Shown here one piece after another: positions 31,615 through 42,421 of a stretch of DNA of 64,000 nucleotides. The translations under genes and the position numbers were made by a program. Source of the DNA: Thinopyrum elongatum (taxonomy: Eukaryota; Streptophyta; Magnoliopsida; Poales; Poaceae); assembly GCA_011799875.1 (NCBI GenBank), contig CM022301.1, positions 210,511,888 to 210,575,887 on the forward strand, read 5' to 3'. How positions within the stretch are numbered: the stretch's first letter is position 1; each line of letters begins with the position of its first letter. Below the pieces are notes generated by a model. It searched no databases. It was given only the letters and a program-made list of their open reading frames with translations, and was not told the DNA's origin.

Positions 31615-33074
31615 TTGGTCCAGCAGGCAGTCGCTGCAGCTTTAGCAGCCTGCAGAAATGATTTTGCTACTAACTTGATCCCGGCTGTCATCAACTGGAC
31701 GAAGGAAAATCCAGACAAGACGGCACATGATTTTCCCATGCCCAGCTTCGCCGGGAGCAACTCGGTGAACATCACAACCGCACCATCACCTGCTCACGCA
31801 ACCTCGCCTGCTCCCGCACCCGCACTACACCCGCTCATAGCAGCCCGCCCTCTGACTCTGGCGTGCTAGGTGGGCCTTCATCTTTGGCTGAGCTCGACGC
31901 CCTCACGGTAATTACACGTCGCACCAACATATATCTAGAATATTCCGTTTTCATTGCCTTTCGGATGTTTTACGCCGCAGACATGTCTTTGCAGGCTGAC
32001 GAAACCCCGTGCACCGTACTCTATGTGATCAAAGGCCAGAAGGTGGACGTGGGAAAGGAAGTGATAACGAAGCCCTTGGAACTCATGTTGCATGGCTAGC
32101 CGATCCCCGTTGGCCACTTCAGGGTTAACTTGTCGAGTGTGAAATCGGGGCACGAGGATTTTCGTCCTCCAGTACGGCTCGGGGGAGAGGAGGACGAGAC
32201 CCCGACATGGCTTGGAAACTGCAAGGGTTGGATGCTGCTATGGCCGAAGAATCTTCTTCGTCTGGAGGCGACCGAGAGCACACATCAGCAAGCAGGTATG
32301 AACACCACCACCCCGCCTACACAATTACTAGCGCCTGTAGTGCTGGGTGAGAGCGGCGGACGATGCGAGGAAGGGGGTACAATAGTGGATGATGTAATCG
32401 CCCCCGTAGAACAAAGGATGGATGATGAGATGGACGAGGATGACCCTCTTTGGTTCCTCAATACAGGCGCCTATGACGACGACGTAGAAATGATGAGTCA
32501 GCCATATGATGACTCGGGCTATCAGCATGCGGATGAGGAGATGGATGGTGTTCTCGGGCAGGAACGTCTTAGGGTTGATTGCAAGAAGTCTCTCTTCATG
32601 CAATCCTCACAGGACATTCCTGAAGATGCCGCCTCAACGCAGGCTCAACTAGCCGAGGGTCGTATAGTGCTTAGCCCGACAACACTGGTGGAGGGGTTAA
32701 AGAAGGGTCTGGAAGGTCAGCCCAAGAAAAAGGAGAGGAAGAGACCGCCGAAGAAAGGCTCTGCTGCCTACAAACAAGCGAGAGCACATAGCAGCCAGAC
32801 GACGGATTTTGTAGAGCGTGTAACCATCAAAGGTGCGGCCGTGTACCATGTCGCGGGCGAGCCGATCCTACCGTCGAAATCGCTAGAGAGCATATCAGGG
32901 GATCTCAGGAGAGTGCACGGCCATGTGCTGTCGACTGAGAAAAGCCTACGAGCCTCGAAGGATCCAGGATATCCGCTATACGCGGTTCGCGTGCCTGAGG
33001 GAAGTACTACGTCGACACACGGCCCACGGAGGTGTTCTTCCTGCGGTTTGAGCATATCTTCGAGATGTTTCTGA
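31615..33074 (+). pseudogene. CACTA second gene, middle part (acidic/basic linker)
   Basis: 31615-31869 is an Ala/Pro-rich helix and linker. 31980-32096 (VIKGQKVDVGKEV) and 32130-33074 carry the GxCKGWMLLWPKNLLRL segment found upstream of Ulp1-like domains in grass CACTA proteins. An acidic stretch and a Lys-rich KKKERKRPPKK patch follow. A TAG at about 32097 and a frame change near 33010 interrupt it. The downstream Ulp1-like part continues at 33032 in another frame. Confidence 0.5.
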
Positions 33075-33867
33075 CAAGGCGGCTCGATTTTACAATCGTC
33101 CGCCTTTTTGCTCTACATATGAACTCCGTCATCACGAGAGAACAAATCTCGCAAATCTGTGTGGCGGATCCATACTACATGCATGAGTCCTTCTTGAGTC
33201 TCGGCGACTTCGAGCGTAAAACTGCTAGGGAGTACATCGAAAATTTCATGATAAGGAATAAGGATAAGGCAATGGTCCTCCTGCCTTATCATCCAAAGTA
33301 AGTCAGTGCTGGACAACCCTTTCGTACATTTCAATCATTCCTTCTCTCTCATATGGAGAATAATTTGAGGCGTTTTTCCCCCACAGCAATGGGCATGCCA
33401 TCCTTATCGTTCTTTACCCGCGAGTCTCCCACGCCGTGTATTTTGACCCTTCCAGAAACTATGAGAAGAAGGACTACACCCACATAATGAATATTCTAGA
33501 TGATGCTCTCCATGGCTTTAGCTTGAGGGGTGGCCACCTTGAGATCAGGAAACAAAGGAACCGCAAGTCGGGTTTCTCACATAAAACTAACTTCTGCGGC
33601 ATCCATCAACCGACAGCAAGCAAGAACGATGGATTCTACCTCCTCCATCTCATGACGGAGTTCAGAAGGGATCACCAACAACTTCGCATGACAACCAGAA
33701 ATGATGATCATATCCGCAAATGGGTAGAATCCCTAGGAGAAGCGGATTATAAACTCAGAGATGACTTCTTTCGCATCCAAAGGGACATTGCAACGATCAT
33801 CATGAAAGAAGTCATCGAAGAGAAGGGGATGTTCCACCACGGCCCTATATCGCGAGCTGACGTCTAG
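33032..33867 (+). pseudogene. Ulp1/C48-like protease domain of the CACTA element, cysteine missing
   Basis: Exon 33032-33297 ends in LLPYHP at a GTAAGT donor; the next exon starts at 33387 after CCCCACAG, and the join keeps the frame. The layout matches C48 (Ulp1) cysteine peptidases carried by grass CACTA elements: His in GHAILIVL, Asp in YFDPSRN, Gln in FCGIHQP. The expected nucleophile (normally NDCG or similar) reads KNDGFYLL, with no Cys at that position (33628-33633, codons GAT GGA). Either a 3-bp deletion or a substitution removed it. SUMO-type protease activity is therefore unlikely in this copy. Confidence 0.6.
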
Positions 33868-34259
33868 ACTCGCATAGGCATGCAATGTCAGGACCTGACG
33901 CCGTTCAAAAAGCTAGGGTGCATCCTCGATGATATGGATGGATGGACCTTCTAGTGACTGATGATGCCAACGATGATGATGTGTCGGTTGAACTTGTCTA
34001 CTTTCTGTAGCGATGAAACTTTGTGATGTCCATGGTCCCTGCCGAACTTGCCTAACGCTACTTTGTTAGTTTGGGTATGATGACCTGTGTACCTCTAGTT
34101 AATTAGTTTCCGTACGATGAAACTGCGTTGATTATTTATGTTTACTACATGTTGCATCTATTTGCTAACCCTTTATTTCCATGTTGCTCAAGTATATTTT
34201 GTTGCATATTATTGTAGATTCTCTTGATGAAGATGCATCTCTAACAGGTACCTATATAC
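33868..34259. other. CACTA internal spacer
   Basis: AT-rich sequence, no domain; probably the 3' flank of the second gene and an intron or leader for the small ORF at 34260. Confidence 0.5.
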
Positions 34260-34517
34260 TTGATGGCAAAGAAGCAGTGCTATGTCATGTACATAGGGAA
34301 GGTTCCGGGAGTGTATGATGAGTGGCCCGAGTGTCAGGCGCAAGTGGAGCGGTTCTCGGGCGCCATCCATAAAGGGTTCAAAAGAAGACAAGAAGCAAAA
34401 GCTAGTTACTTGAGGTTCACAGTAGCGCGAGAGAGGAATCAGAACCGCCGCCTCATGTACTGCATAGTTCCGCTCTCACTCATAGTGATAGCTCTTCTCT
34501 TCTATATCATTGTTTAG
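34260..34517 (+). CDS. Viroplasmin/RNase H1 N-terminal-like small protein with a C-terminal membrane segment
   Basis: 85 codons, uninterrupted. Residues about 4-50 (CYVMYIGKVPGVYDEWPECQ, FSGAIHKGFKRRQEA) match the caulimovirus VI / RNase H1 N-terminal fold (PF01693), which in RNase H1 binds RNA-DNA hybrids. The conserved GxxPGVY, W..C and FSGA..KGF positions are present. Residues about 65-85 are strongly hydrophobic (a single membrane segment), giving a tail-anchored layout. It sits at the 3' side of the CACTA genes, 225 bp before the right subterminal repeats, and is the only undamaged frame in the element. It could be a separate exon of a longer transcript: the start Met follows an in-frame stretch from about 34203. 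Confidence 0.6.
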   Translation: MMAKKQCYVMYIGKVPGVYDEWPECQAQVERFSGAIHKGFKRRQEAKASYLRFTVARERNQNRRLMYCIVPLSLIVIALLFYIIV

Positions 34518-34739
34518 ATGGATGACGATGTAGTTGCAAGTATTCGAGACTTGTATCGCTATTTCGAGATGATGACGAGAGACATCACTTTGTGTTGGAT
34601 GATGATTATGATGATGACATGATTTGATGAGACTATTTGTATGCGTATGATATGATTAGATTTGTATGTGTATGATATGCTAGAGATTATTGTATAAAAC
34701 ATGTACCAATACAAAAGAAATATGCAGCAGAAACTAATA

Positions 34740-34994
34740 ACAATAACAGTAGCGAGGGGTATGTACTTAGCAGAAGCATGCACTTAGCAGTAGCGCTTTT
34801 TAAAAGAAAGCGCTACAGCTATTAGCAGTAGCGCTGTTTAGTACAACCCGTTACTGTTACCCATATATAGCAGTAGCGCAGGTCAACACGCGCTACTGCT
34901 AAAGGTTAGCTGTAGCGCCGTAGCAGTAGCGCGGCACCCCACGCTACTGATAGCCCTTTGACCCGTGCTACTGCTAGGCTTTTCCCTAGTAGTG
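34740..34994. repeat. CACTA right subterminal repeats and terminal inverted repeat
   Basis: At least six GCAGTAGCGC-type units in both orientations, ending in the terminal CCCTAGTAGTG. The 3 bp after the end are CCT; the matching left TSD cannot be found because the left end is gone. Confidence 0.85.
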
Positions 34995-36289
34995 CCTCTA
35001 CGTATCACACATGCTTTCGGGTCCATGCACTGCTTGAATCTCTCCTATCTTATCCCTTCGCACACACTGCTTCCTCCACTCGCCTTCTCCACAGCTCATT
35101 TTCTTCACCAAAACCTCTACTACCCGCTGCCACACGGCGGCGACCAACACAGCGAATCCCTGCTACTAGGGCGAGATACCTCGAGGGCAGCGAGGCATTG
35201 CAACTTAGGGTTGGGACACCGCAGGCGGCGTGACAATGGTGCGATGGCGAGCCATTCTTGCTGCGACCAGTGATGGGGGTGTTGTGACTGACATCATCGA
35301 GAAGCTGCGACCAGCTGCAAGGGTGCTACGACTGAGATCATTGAGGAGCTGCGACAAGCACCAACGGGAGCTGTGGCAGGGGCACACAGTGACGCTGAGG
35401 ATGCAACACCCATCATGATGCTGGAACGGGCGGCGTCCACAAATGTTGGGGCCGCAGTCACCGTTTGCTGGAACTGGCATCGGCGATTGCTACCAGCGTG
35501 GTCACCATTTGCTAGAACTGGCATCAATGATTGCTGCGACCATGGCCAGCATGCGCCGGAACCTGTGTCGGCAATTGCTGCAACCGGCCACACGACATGA
35601 GGGAAGCAACATCCACTAGTGCTGGAACCGGACGCGCCCTCGCCGTCTACACATTTTTTTCTTGGAACTACTATTATTTTTTGCTGAACTCGCTCGTTTT
35701 TTGCTACAATCGAACTACCAGAGATTGTTGGTATGTTTTTTTGGCTAGAAAATGCGTTAATTTTGGTTGGAATTGGCTATTTTTGTGCTTCAACTGCCTA
35801 CTTACCAGTGGTTTACGTTGCATAGATTTTTTTTTGCTGGGGCACGGCGGTGCAAGTTGACAGTCACGGCTAGCCGAAGGTGATGACACCGGGATATTGC
35901 AACCATGGTGAGAGCATGCTGGAACCGACAGTATTAGAGCTAGATTCATCAGTAGAAGATTGGAATTACTGGTGGTCGTGTTGCAATCCCAGCAGCCGCG
36001 AGGCGAGGCGTGGCAAGCTGGCAGTGTGCTGGTGCTACCGGGGCCATCGATGCTGATGAACGCGGCCGTCGCGTCTCGTGAAGGAGCACCCGACCAAGGA
36101 GGCATGCTGTGCATGATGACTCGACCTCTCTCACATGTGTGCGCTATGGGGATGGATGGTTGGGGATGAAAGAGAGGAGTCAGATTTGACGGCTAGGAGT
36201 TGAACCATCGAGCGGGCATGGTGCGACCCACGGCTAGCGTTGTGCATGTTAAAAACAATCATAAAATCTCCCAACAAAACAACCATCAC
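34995..36289. other. Non-coding, degenerate GCTGGAAC-type repeats
   Basis: No domain-bearing frame. Between 35230 and 35940 variants of TGCTGGAAC(C/T)GG and TTGCTGC(G/A)ACC recur irregularly. T-rich runs at 35650-35850 follow. Probably an old repetitive element of unknown class. Confidence 0.5.
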
Positions 36290-36478
36290 TTAAGAGCATT
36301 GTTAGAAATAGGTACACTAATCCTGCTGCCTAAGCAATGTCGGCCAATCGGTCTCGTCAGCAGTTTTGCCAAGCTATTTACGAAGATCCTAGCCAGTCAC
36401 CTCAAACCACGTACTAAGGAGCTCGTTCAACCATGGCAAAACGCTTTCATCCACACACGACAACTTCAATTATGTTAG
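36290..36478 (+). pseudogene. LINE reverse-transcriptase fragment
   Basis: About 60 codons matching the non-LTR retrotransposon RT segment: ILLPKQCRPIGLVSSFAKLF (RPISL-type motif), then ILASHLKPRTKELVQPWQNA and FIHTRQL. A complete LINE RT would continue with the YADD box, which is absent. Heavily truncated fossil. Confidence 0.75.
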
Positions 36479-36813
36479 CGTCGGGCCAAATGTCTGAAAT
36501 CTTTAGAAATTATGCTGCTCATAATCAAATTGAACAATGAGGAGCGTTTGATACTGTTTGCTAGTAATTCCCGCTCAAAGTGTTGCAAGCCATTGGTTTC
36601 AGTCAGCATTGTAGAACTAGATGACAAGCATAAAAAAATTAACGTCCTGGAGTTGAACGAAGGACCTGATGCACTTACAGAGTTGCACCTAACCAGTTGG
36701 ATCATAAACCAATATTAACACTTGAACCAGGTTTATGCCATGCCCTCCATTCGTAGTTGCGTGCTACTATTAGTGTAGGGTGCCATCACATGGCTATGAT
36801 CACCGCTTCAAAT

Positions 36814-37075
36814 CGGATGCCATTGCATGTAAAAATGGTGTGATCAACGCCTGAACTGGATACGAGTGTCGTGGTGACCACCTGAATGGCATGCAAAATG
36901 GCATGGTCACCGCCTGAACTGGATGCCAGTGCCGTGGTGACCACCTGAATGGCATACGAAATGGCTTGGTCACCGCCTGAACTAGATGTCAGTGCCATGG
37001 TGACCACCTGAATGGCATGCAAAAATGGCATGGTCACCGCTTGAACTGGATGCAAAAATGTGGTTGTCACTTCCA
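36814..37075. repeat. Minisatellite, about 63-bp unit, four copies
   Basis: Unit roughly GGCATGGTCACCGCCTGAAC... GTGGTGACCACCTGAAT. Copies are diverged and the last is cut short. Each unit includes GGTGACCACC and GGTCACCG. A minus-strand repeat-coded frame crosses it (VVTTALASSSGGD repeats), which I treat as incidental. Confidence 0.9.
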
Positions 37076-37179
37076 AAAATGGAAGGAGTGGTAGCGCAAC
37101 AATTAAGTGGATTCCATGTAGAACTACATAAAACATATATTACATAGTAACTAAAGTCATTACAATATTAGCAAAAGTA

Positions 37180-37184
37180 CTTAC
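37180..37184. repeat. Target-site duplication CTTAC, left copy
   Basis: Repeated at 42377-42381; defines the insertion at 37185-42376. Confidence 0.85.
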
Positions 37185-40100
37185 TGTCACATCCCTAGTT
37201 CTGGTATGCAGTAGGCTAGCATTTCATGTTTGCATCATGTTTAAATTTCAAATGAATTTGAAATGGGGATAGCTTGATCAAGATAAAAATTGCTTCAAAT
37301 AAGTACAAAAAAATCTTCCTATTTTTCCTCTGAAAATATTGGCAAGAGGTAAAATTCAAACCAATATTTTTGGAAGCTCAGGAATATTTATTTTGGGAAT
37401 TTGAGTTAATCCGATAATTATTTGCATCAAATTTATATTTGTTATATATTAAATATATGTCCAATAATTCTGGAACTTTCTGTGTGGTTCTGGATATTTT
37501 AATTTAACCACATAATTGTTTTCAGAAGCATTTATCAATTGGTTTAGTATTTCTACTAAATTAAAACAAATAGAAGAAAATAGAAAAACATAAAAGAAAT
37601 AAAAAAAGGCTTACCTGGCCAGTCCAGCTGGCGGCCCAGCCCACCAGCCGACGCCACGCGTCGTCCTCCTGGCGCCAGGAGGACGAGGGGCACGCGCTTG
37701 CCGCACGCGTGCACGCGCGCTGCGCCACCACCTCGCCTGCCTGCTTCACTGGCGCCGAGGATAGGCCCAGAGAGCCGTCCGCATCGAGCTCTCCCCCTCG
37801 CCACTCTCCCCCTCGTCTCCCTCTTGCTCTCCCCACCATGGCCGAGAGCCACGCGAGCGCACCGCCGCCACTCTCGTAGCTAGCGCCACCCCCTTGCTTC
37901 CTCTGCGTGTCCCAGAGCTCCGCCTCGCCATTCCCTTCGTCCATGATGAGCCACACTACCGGGGAGGCCCTGTAATGACCCCCTCAACATCATCTTCAAC
38001 CTTCGACCGTCCAGATCGCCGGTGATCATACGTCGACTCCAGAGCCTCCCCTAAGCTGCCGAGATCTCCATACGACGTGCTGTGAGCCCCTCGTCCTTTT
38101 CCCTCTAACCACGTGCTCGATTTCGAGCTATAGCCACGCTCCAATGAGCACCGGATCCCACCGCCGCCTGAGCTCGTCGTCAGCGTTGCTCCGGTAACCT
38201 TTGGGCCATGCCAGCATGTCCAAAAGCTTAGTAGGCACGCGTAGACGTCGTAGTCGCCCAGAAACGGTCGGCTTGCTCACCGTAGCCTCGACCCCGAGCT
38301 CGCCCAAGCTCCAGCCGCCACTGCCGTTGACGCCTCCGGCCACCCCACGGACTCCCACTTGCACCACCTGACACGCGCGAACGCACGCTACGCATAGAGC
38401 ATCTCCGCCACGCAAATGGCCATCTGTGGCCAATTTTCGAGCGCCTCCGCCTCGTTCGGCCTCGCTGGCGGCTAACCGTCAGTCAAAACCGGGTCAATGC
38501 TCCACTAATGATACCCCCTAGGTATATGACATGTGGGCCCCGCCCCGGATTAATTTTAGATTAGTGCCACAATTAACACTAACCCCTGTGTTTAGCTAAA
38601 TGGGTCACTGACCAGTGGGCCCCACTGGTCAGGTTTGACCTGGACGCCCCGGTTGACCTACTAAGCACTCCGGGGTCTTGGGCCCATCGCCCTATGCACT
38701 CCGGGTCGTTGCGAGCAGGGCGAACCCAGGCACCACCTCTGTCATGGATGGTGCCAGCCCAGCCATGCCGCAATGCTGAACTGGACATCTGACAGAGGTT
38801 TCGGAAGAATCGTACGACGCCGAGTACCCATAACTGATCCCGCATGGCGGTTAGTGAGCGTAGGCCAGTGGCCAACTCAGATCAAATACCCAAACCCTTA
38901 GTGTATTGGGAGCTCGCGGTGACGATCAGTACTCCTTTCGCCCTGTCTCGAGGAAATACGGCAAGGGCCAGGCCCAATCCTCTCTCTAGGGCGGTCTACC
39001 TGCCCGACCGTGCCTCATAATTATCTCACGGGTATCCTCCAGGTTAACCCGACTTTAGTAACTCTCATGGGTACCCCTCGGGGCCGACCCGACTTCAACA
39101 ATGTTCTGAAGTAAAGTCCAGGTAACCGTGTGTCCATAACATCAAGGGGGAATCCGAGGAATCACCCTCGATTGAATCCACTTGATGTAATCGTCAAGGT
39201 GAACTTAGGAGGAATCACCCTCGAGGTTCACACTTGAGGTGTTGCATGACAGAGTCATACCGGGAGTGGTGAAGGAGGAATGACCCTCGATAGACCACGA
39301 CCGATTGGCTACACTTCCGAGTTATCATCATGAGTGCATTACGAGGTATCACCCTCGACACTCGATAGTAGCTCTGCAGAGTCATACAACTAAAGGGGGT
39401 GAGGTGATGTGTCGGGCTCTGGATGTCGATCATGTTGATCGAGTCATCAGTGATGAAGCAGGGGCAACATGGACAAGGTGAGGGGTCACTGATGGATCAA
39501 TAACCAACCTATACTAAGCATATAGGATAAGTAGGTAAGGTACGAAAGCAGGTTACAAAAGCAGGCTATGCATCAGAATAGGAGCAATCATTACAGTAGC
39601 AAAATCTAATGCAAACATGAGAGAGAAGGAACCGGGCGATATCGGAATGTTCAAGGGGGTTTTATTGCCTAGAAGCTCTGCTAAAAAGGAAGGAGGGTCA
39701 TCGGTGACGTCATCGATCACAGGGGCAACATCGGTCTCGGGGTCTACCGGAGAGAAGAGGGGGAAGAAACAGTAAATATAAAGCACACAAGTGTAACACA
39801 GATGCACGACATGATAACACGCAGTGCTAGGTGTGACCTAATGAAGTGCTACACGATATAGGTGAAGGGGGAAAACATCCGGGAATGGTTTCCCGAAGTT
39901 TGGCATTTTTCGAACAAATGAAAAGAAGGGGACGGTTCCATGTTCAGCATGCTAGGGGCATGTGACAGATGAAAGGATTGAATATTCGGATTCATTGTAT
40001 TTTTCTGAGCAACTTTCATATATAAATTATTTTCATCTGACTTACAGATTATTTTATATTAATTTTCTAAGTTTTAAACATTTTCCTGAAATTCTGGAAT

Positions 40101-42376
40101 TATTATTATTTCGAAAATTAAATAGCTAAATGCTATGGGTACACAAAAGTGTACCTAGAAGTGTGCACATGAGGCTGACAGGTGGGGACAGAGGGCTGAG
40201 TCAGCAGCCCAGTCAGAAGTTAAAGTTTGAGTGTTGACTGGTCAACCTGACCAGTGGGTCCCCATTGTCAGTGACAGAGCCCATTTAACAGGGTTTTATT
40301 TATTTAAATTTAATCTAAATGAGTTAATTAGGGCAGTGGGGCCTACTCTCAGCGGGTGATTAGTTAACAGAGTTAATTAGGTTCAAACTAATTGATATAG
40401 AGGTGGGTCCGCACGTCAGTGGTAGTGGGGGGGATTAGGTTAGTACCTAAGCAGTGGTTAGTGGCCTGGGCCCACCTGGCAGTGACCCAGGAGCGGTGTT
40501 TAACTGCGCGCGCGCCGGCGACGAGCCTCCGGCGAGGCGGAACACAGCGGTGGTGGCCAGAAAATTGTCTCCGGCGACCATTTGACGCGTGGATGCTACC
40601 TACGGAAAGCCAAGGCCCGCGCGCATCCGTTGCCGTAGGCAGCGGTAGCTGGGAGGCACGGGGCTAACCGAAGATGAGCCCGCGGCGGCTGACTGAGCAC
40701 GGCTCGACCGAGGGGAGCGCTTGGGGCATGGGGACACAAGCTAGTGGCCGCTATGGGAACCTAGGGATCACCGGAGCATGCCAACGTGCTTGGACGCGAG
40801 CTCGGGGGCAGTGGCCGCGGCTGCGAGCTCCACGGCGTCGGCGCAGGCACAACATTGCGGCGGGGCGGCTACGGGCACGAAAGGAAGGGGGAAAGGGGTC
40901 GAGGGGGAGCGCAGCCTCACGGTGATCTTGTGGGGGGAGGGCAATGTGCTCGGGGAGGGTCAATGGCGACGGAATCGGCGGCGAGGGCGGCGGTGTCCGA
41001 GTAGGAAGAAGGGCTCGGGGCGGTGTTGCGGGGGCATTCGGGCTTGAACAGGAGGTTGGGGACGACGTTGGAGATGAAGGTGTACCTCACGGACATGTCG
41101 GGGCGGCGCGTTCGGCACGGTGGCCGCCTCGCCAGGCTTCCGCTTGAAGGTTGCCGAGATTCATGACATTTACATGGCGGTAAGTGGTGAGAGCGTGTGT
41201 GAAGAAGTACACCCCTACAGGGTTAACATGATCTATTTGAATAGACGCGCCCGCGGATATACACTACTTGGAAACTTATATGGTACATAGACAACTTGAA
41301 GTGGATACTCTAAAATGCTCAAGATAAGTGTGAGTGCTATGGATGGCCTTCTCGTAGGGAGATGGAAAGAATCCATAGTAGTGTATTGTTGTCATGATTA
41401 GTGGACTCGTGTATGCTTTCTCACCTCAAAGAAACTACTGGTAGACGTAGAACAGGATAGCCACCGAGTCAAAGCTAGCTTGCTGCAGCTAAACCCCACA
41501 TTACCCTTCTTGATACTAATGCATGTATGATAGGATCTGATGTAAGTCTTGCTGAGTACCTTTGTACTCACTTTGCTTAATTTATGTTTTGCAGAGGAGA
41601 CTTTGGTCTCACTAGTAGTTCCGCGTGGACTTTGACGAGTAGCTTGTTATCTCAGCTATTTTCTTGTACCCTTGGGAGGGTCTGTAGATAGTCAGGCTTC
41701 TAGCCTTGTTGTTTCTTTTTAGTTGTTTGTACTCATACAAGTTTTATGCTTCCGCTTGGCTTGTGTGACTTTGTGTGAAGGGTCATGAGACCAGTTGCTT
41801 GTAATAAATACTATGTTGGCCCTTTTGAGCCTTTATCTATGTATGAGTTGTTGAGTTATGTTGTGATGCCATATTGTAAAGCACATACTTGCATGCTATG
41901 CGTACATGTAATGTGTATTGCTATGTGTGGGGTTCGACAATTAGTTGTTTGCCTTTTGTGGTCTGTCTTATGGGGAAATGCTCCCTAGTGCTTCCGCTCT
42001 GGAACACTTGGATTGGTTGGCATGTATCCTTCCATTTTCCAGTGTCTGTCCCTTCGGGGAAATGTCACGCATTGTTCCTTTAAGTCCTTGTAGCTTGCTA
42101 CAACTTGGGTTCATACGTTGATGACCGACACATTCATTGTTGGGTTACGTATGCCTGTCCCTGTACGACTGTGCCACCTTGGTTCACGACTAACCATGTT
42201 GACCCGGGTTCTCTGTCATATGGATGCTAGCAACACAATCATATACGTGAGCCAAAGGGTGCAAACGGTCCCGGCCAAGGTAAGGCTGCAACCGTGGGAA
42301 TACCGTGCGTGAGGCTGCAAAGTGATATGATGTGTTACATGCTAGATCGGTGTGAGTTAGGATTGGGGTCCCGACA
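37185..42376. mobile_element. Giant solo LTR (5192 bp) or decayed LARD-type element
   Basis: Ends TGTCACATCC...GGTCCCGACA with a perfect 5-bp TSD (CTTAC). No second LTR, PBS, polypurine tract or protein domain is visible inside. LTRs of about 5 kb are known for Triticeae large retrotransposon derivatives (Sukkula-type), which often occur as solo LTRs; the family name is inference. Two GC-rich blocks (37620-38460 and 40500-41150) give long but meaningless open frames. Polyadenylation-like AATAAA occurs near 41805. A complete but coding-free element with unrecognised short LTRs is the alternative. Confidence 0.65.
39156..39358. repeat. Four spaced copies of GAGGAATCACCCTCGA
   Basis: 16-bp motif at 39156-39171, 39209-39224, 39275-39290 (one change) and 39343-39358 (one change), spaced 53, 66 and 68 bp. 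Its ends (GAGG, CCTC) are complementary. It lies inside the 5.2-kb LTR-like sequence. Confidence 0.85.
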
Positions 42377-42421
42377 CTTACCTAAATATCAAGCACAAGA
42401 CTTAGAAACCTAACAGAACTA

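Larger units (their letters stand above)
23878..34994 (+). mobile_element. CACTA (En/Spm-type) transposon region, left terminus lost
   Basis: The right end reads ...CCCTAGTAGTG at 34994, the inverted form of CACTACTAGGG, with GCAGTAGCGCG-type subterminal repeats in both orientations at 34740-34980 and again at 23885-24310. Inside on the plus strand are a TNP2 transposase, a Ptta/En/Spm-type protein, an Ulp1-like domain and a viroplasmin-like small ORF, all damaged except the last. No CACTA motif is visible at the left, so that end is deleted or eroded. A third block of subterminal-like repeats at 28876-29035 leaves open whether this is one 11-kb element or two joined elements. Confidence 0.75.

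Noticed and set aside
36786..37136. Minus-strand repeat-coded open frame across the minisatellite
   Set aside because: Open only because the unit (63 bp) is a multiple of three; no start context, domain or conserved neighbours.
38560..40300. Apparent inverted repeat between 38600-38640 and 40230-40280 (tggtcaggtttgacc-like)
   Set aside because: Match is short and built on the 'ctgaccagtgggncccac' type phrase common in cereal DNA; flanks do not pair.
40419..41147. Long GC-rich open frames in the giant LTR
   Set aside because: Overlapping frames on both strands with no domain or codon pattern; base composition explains them.
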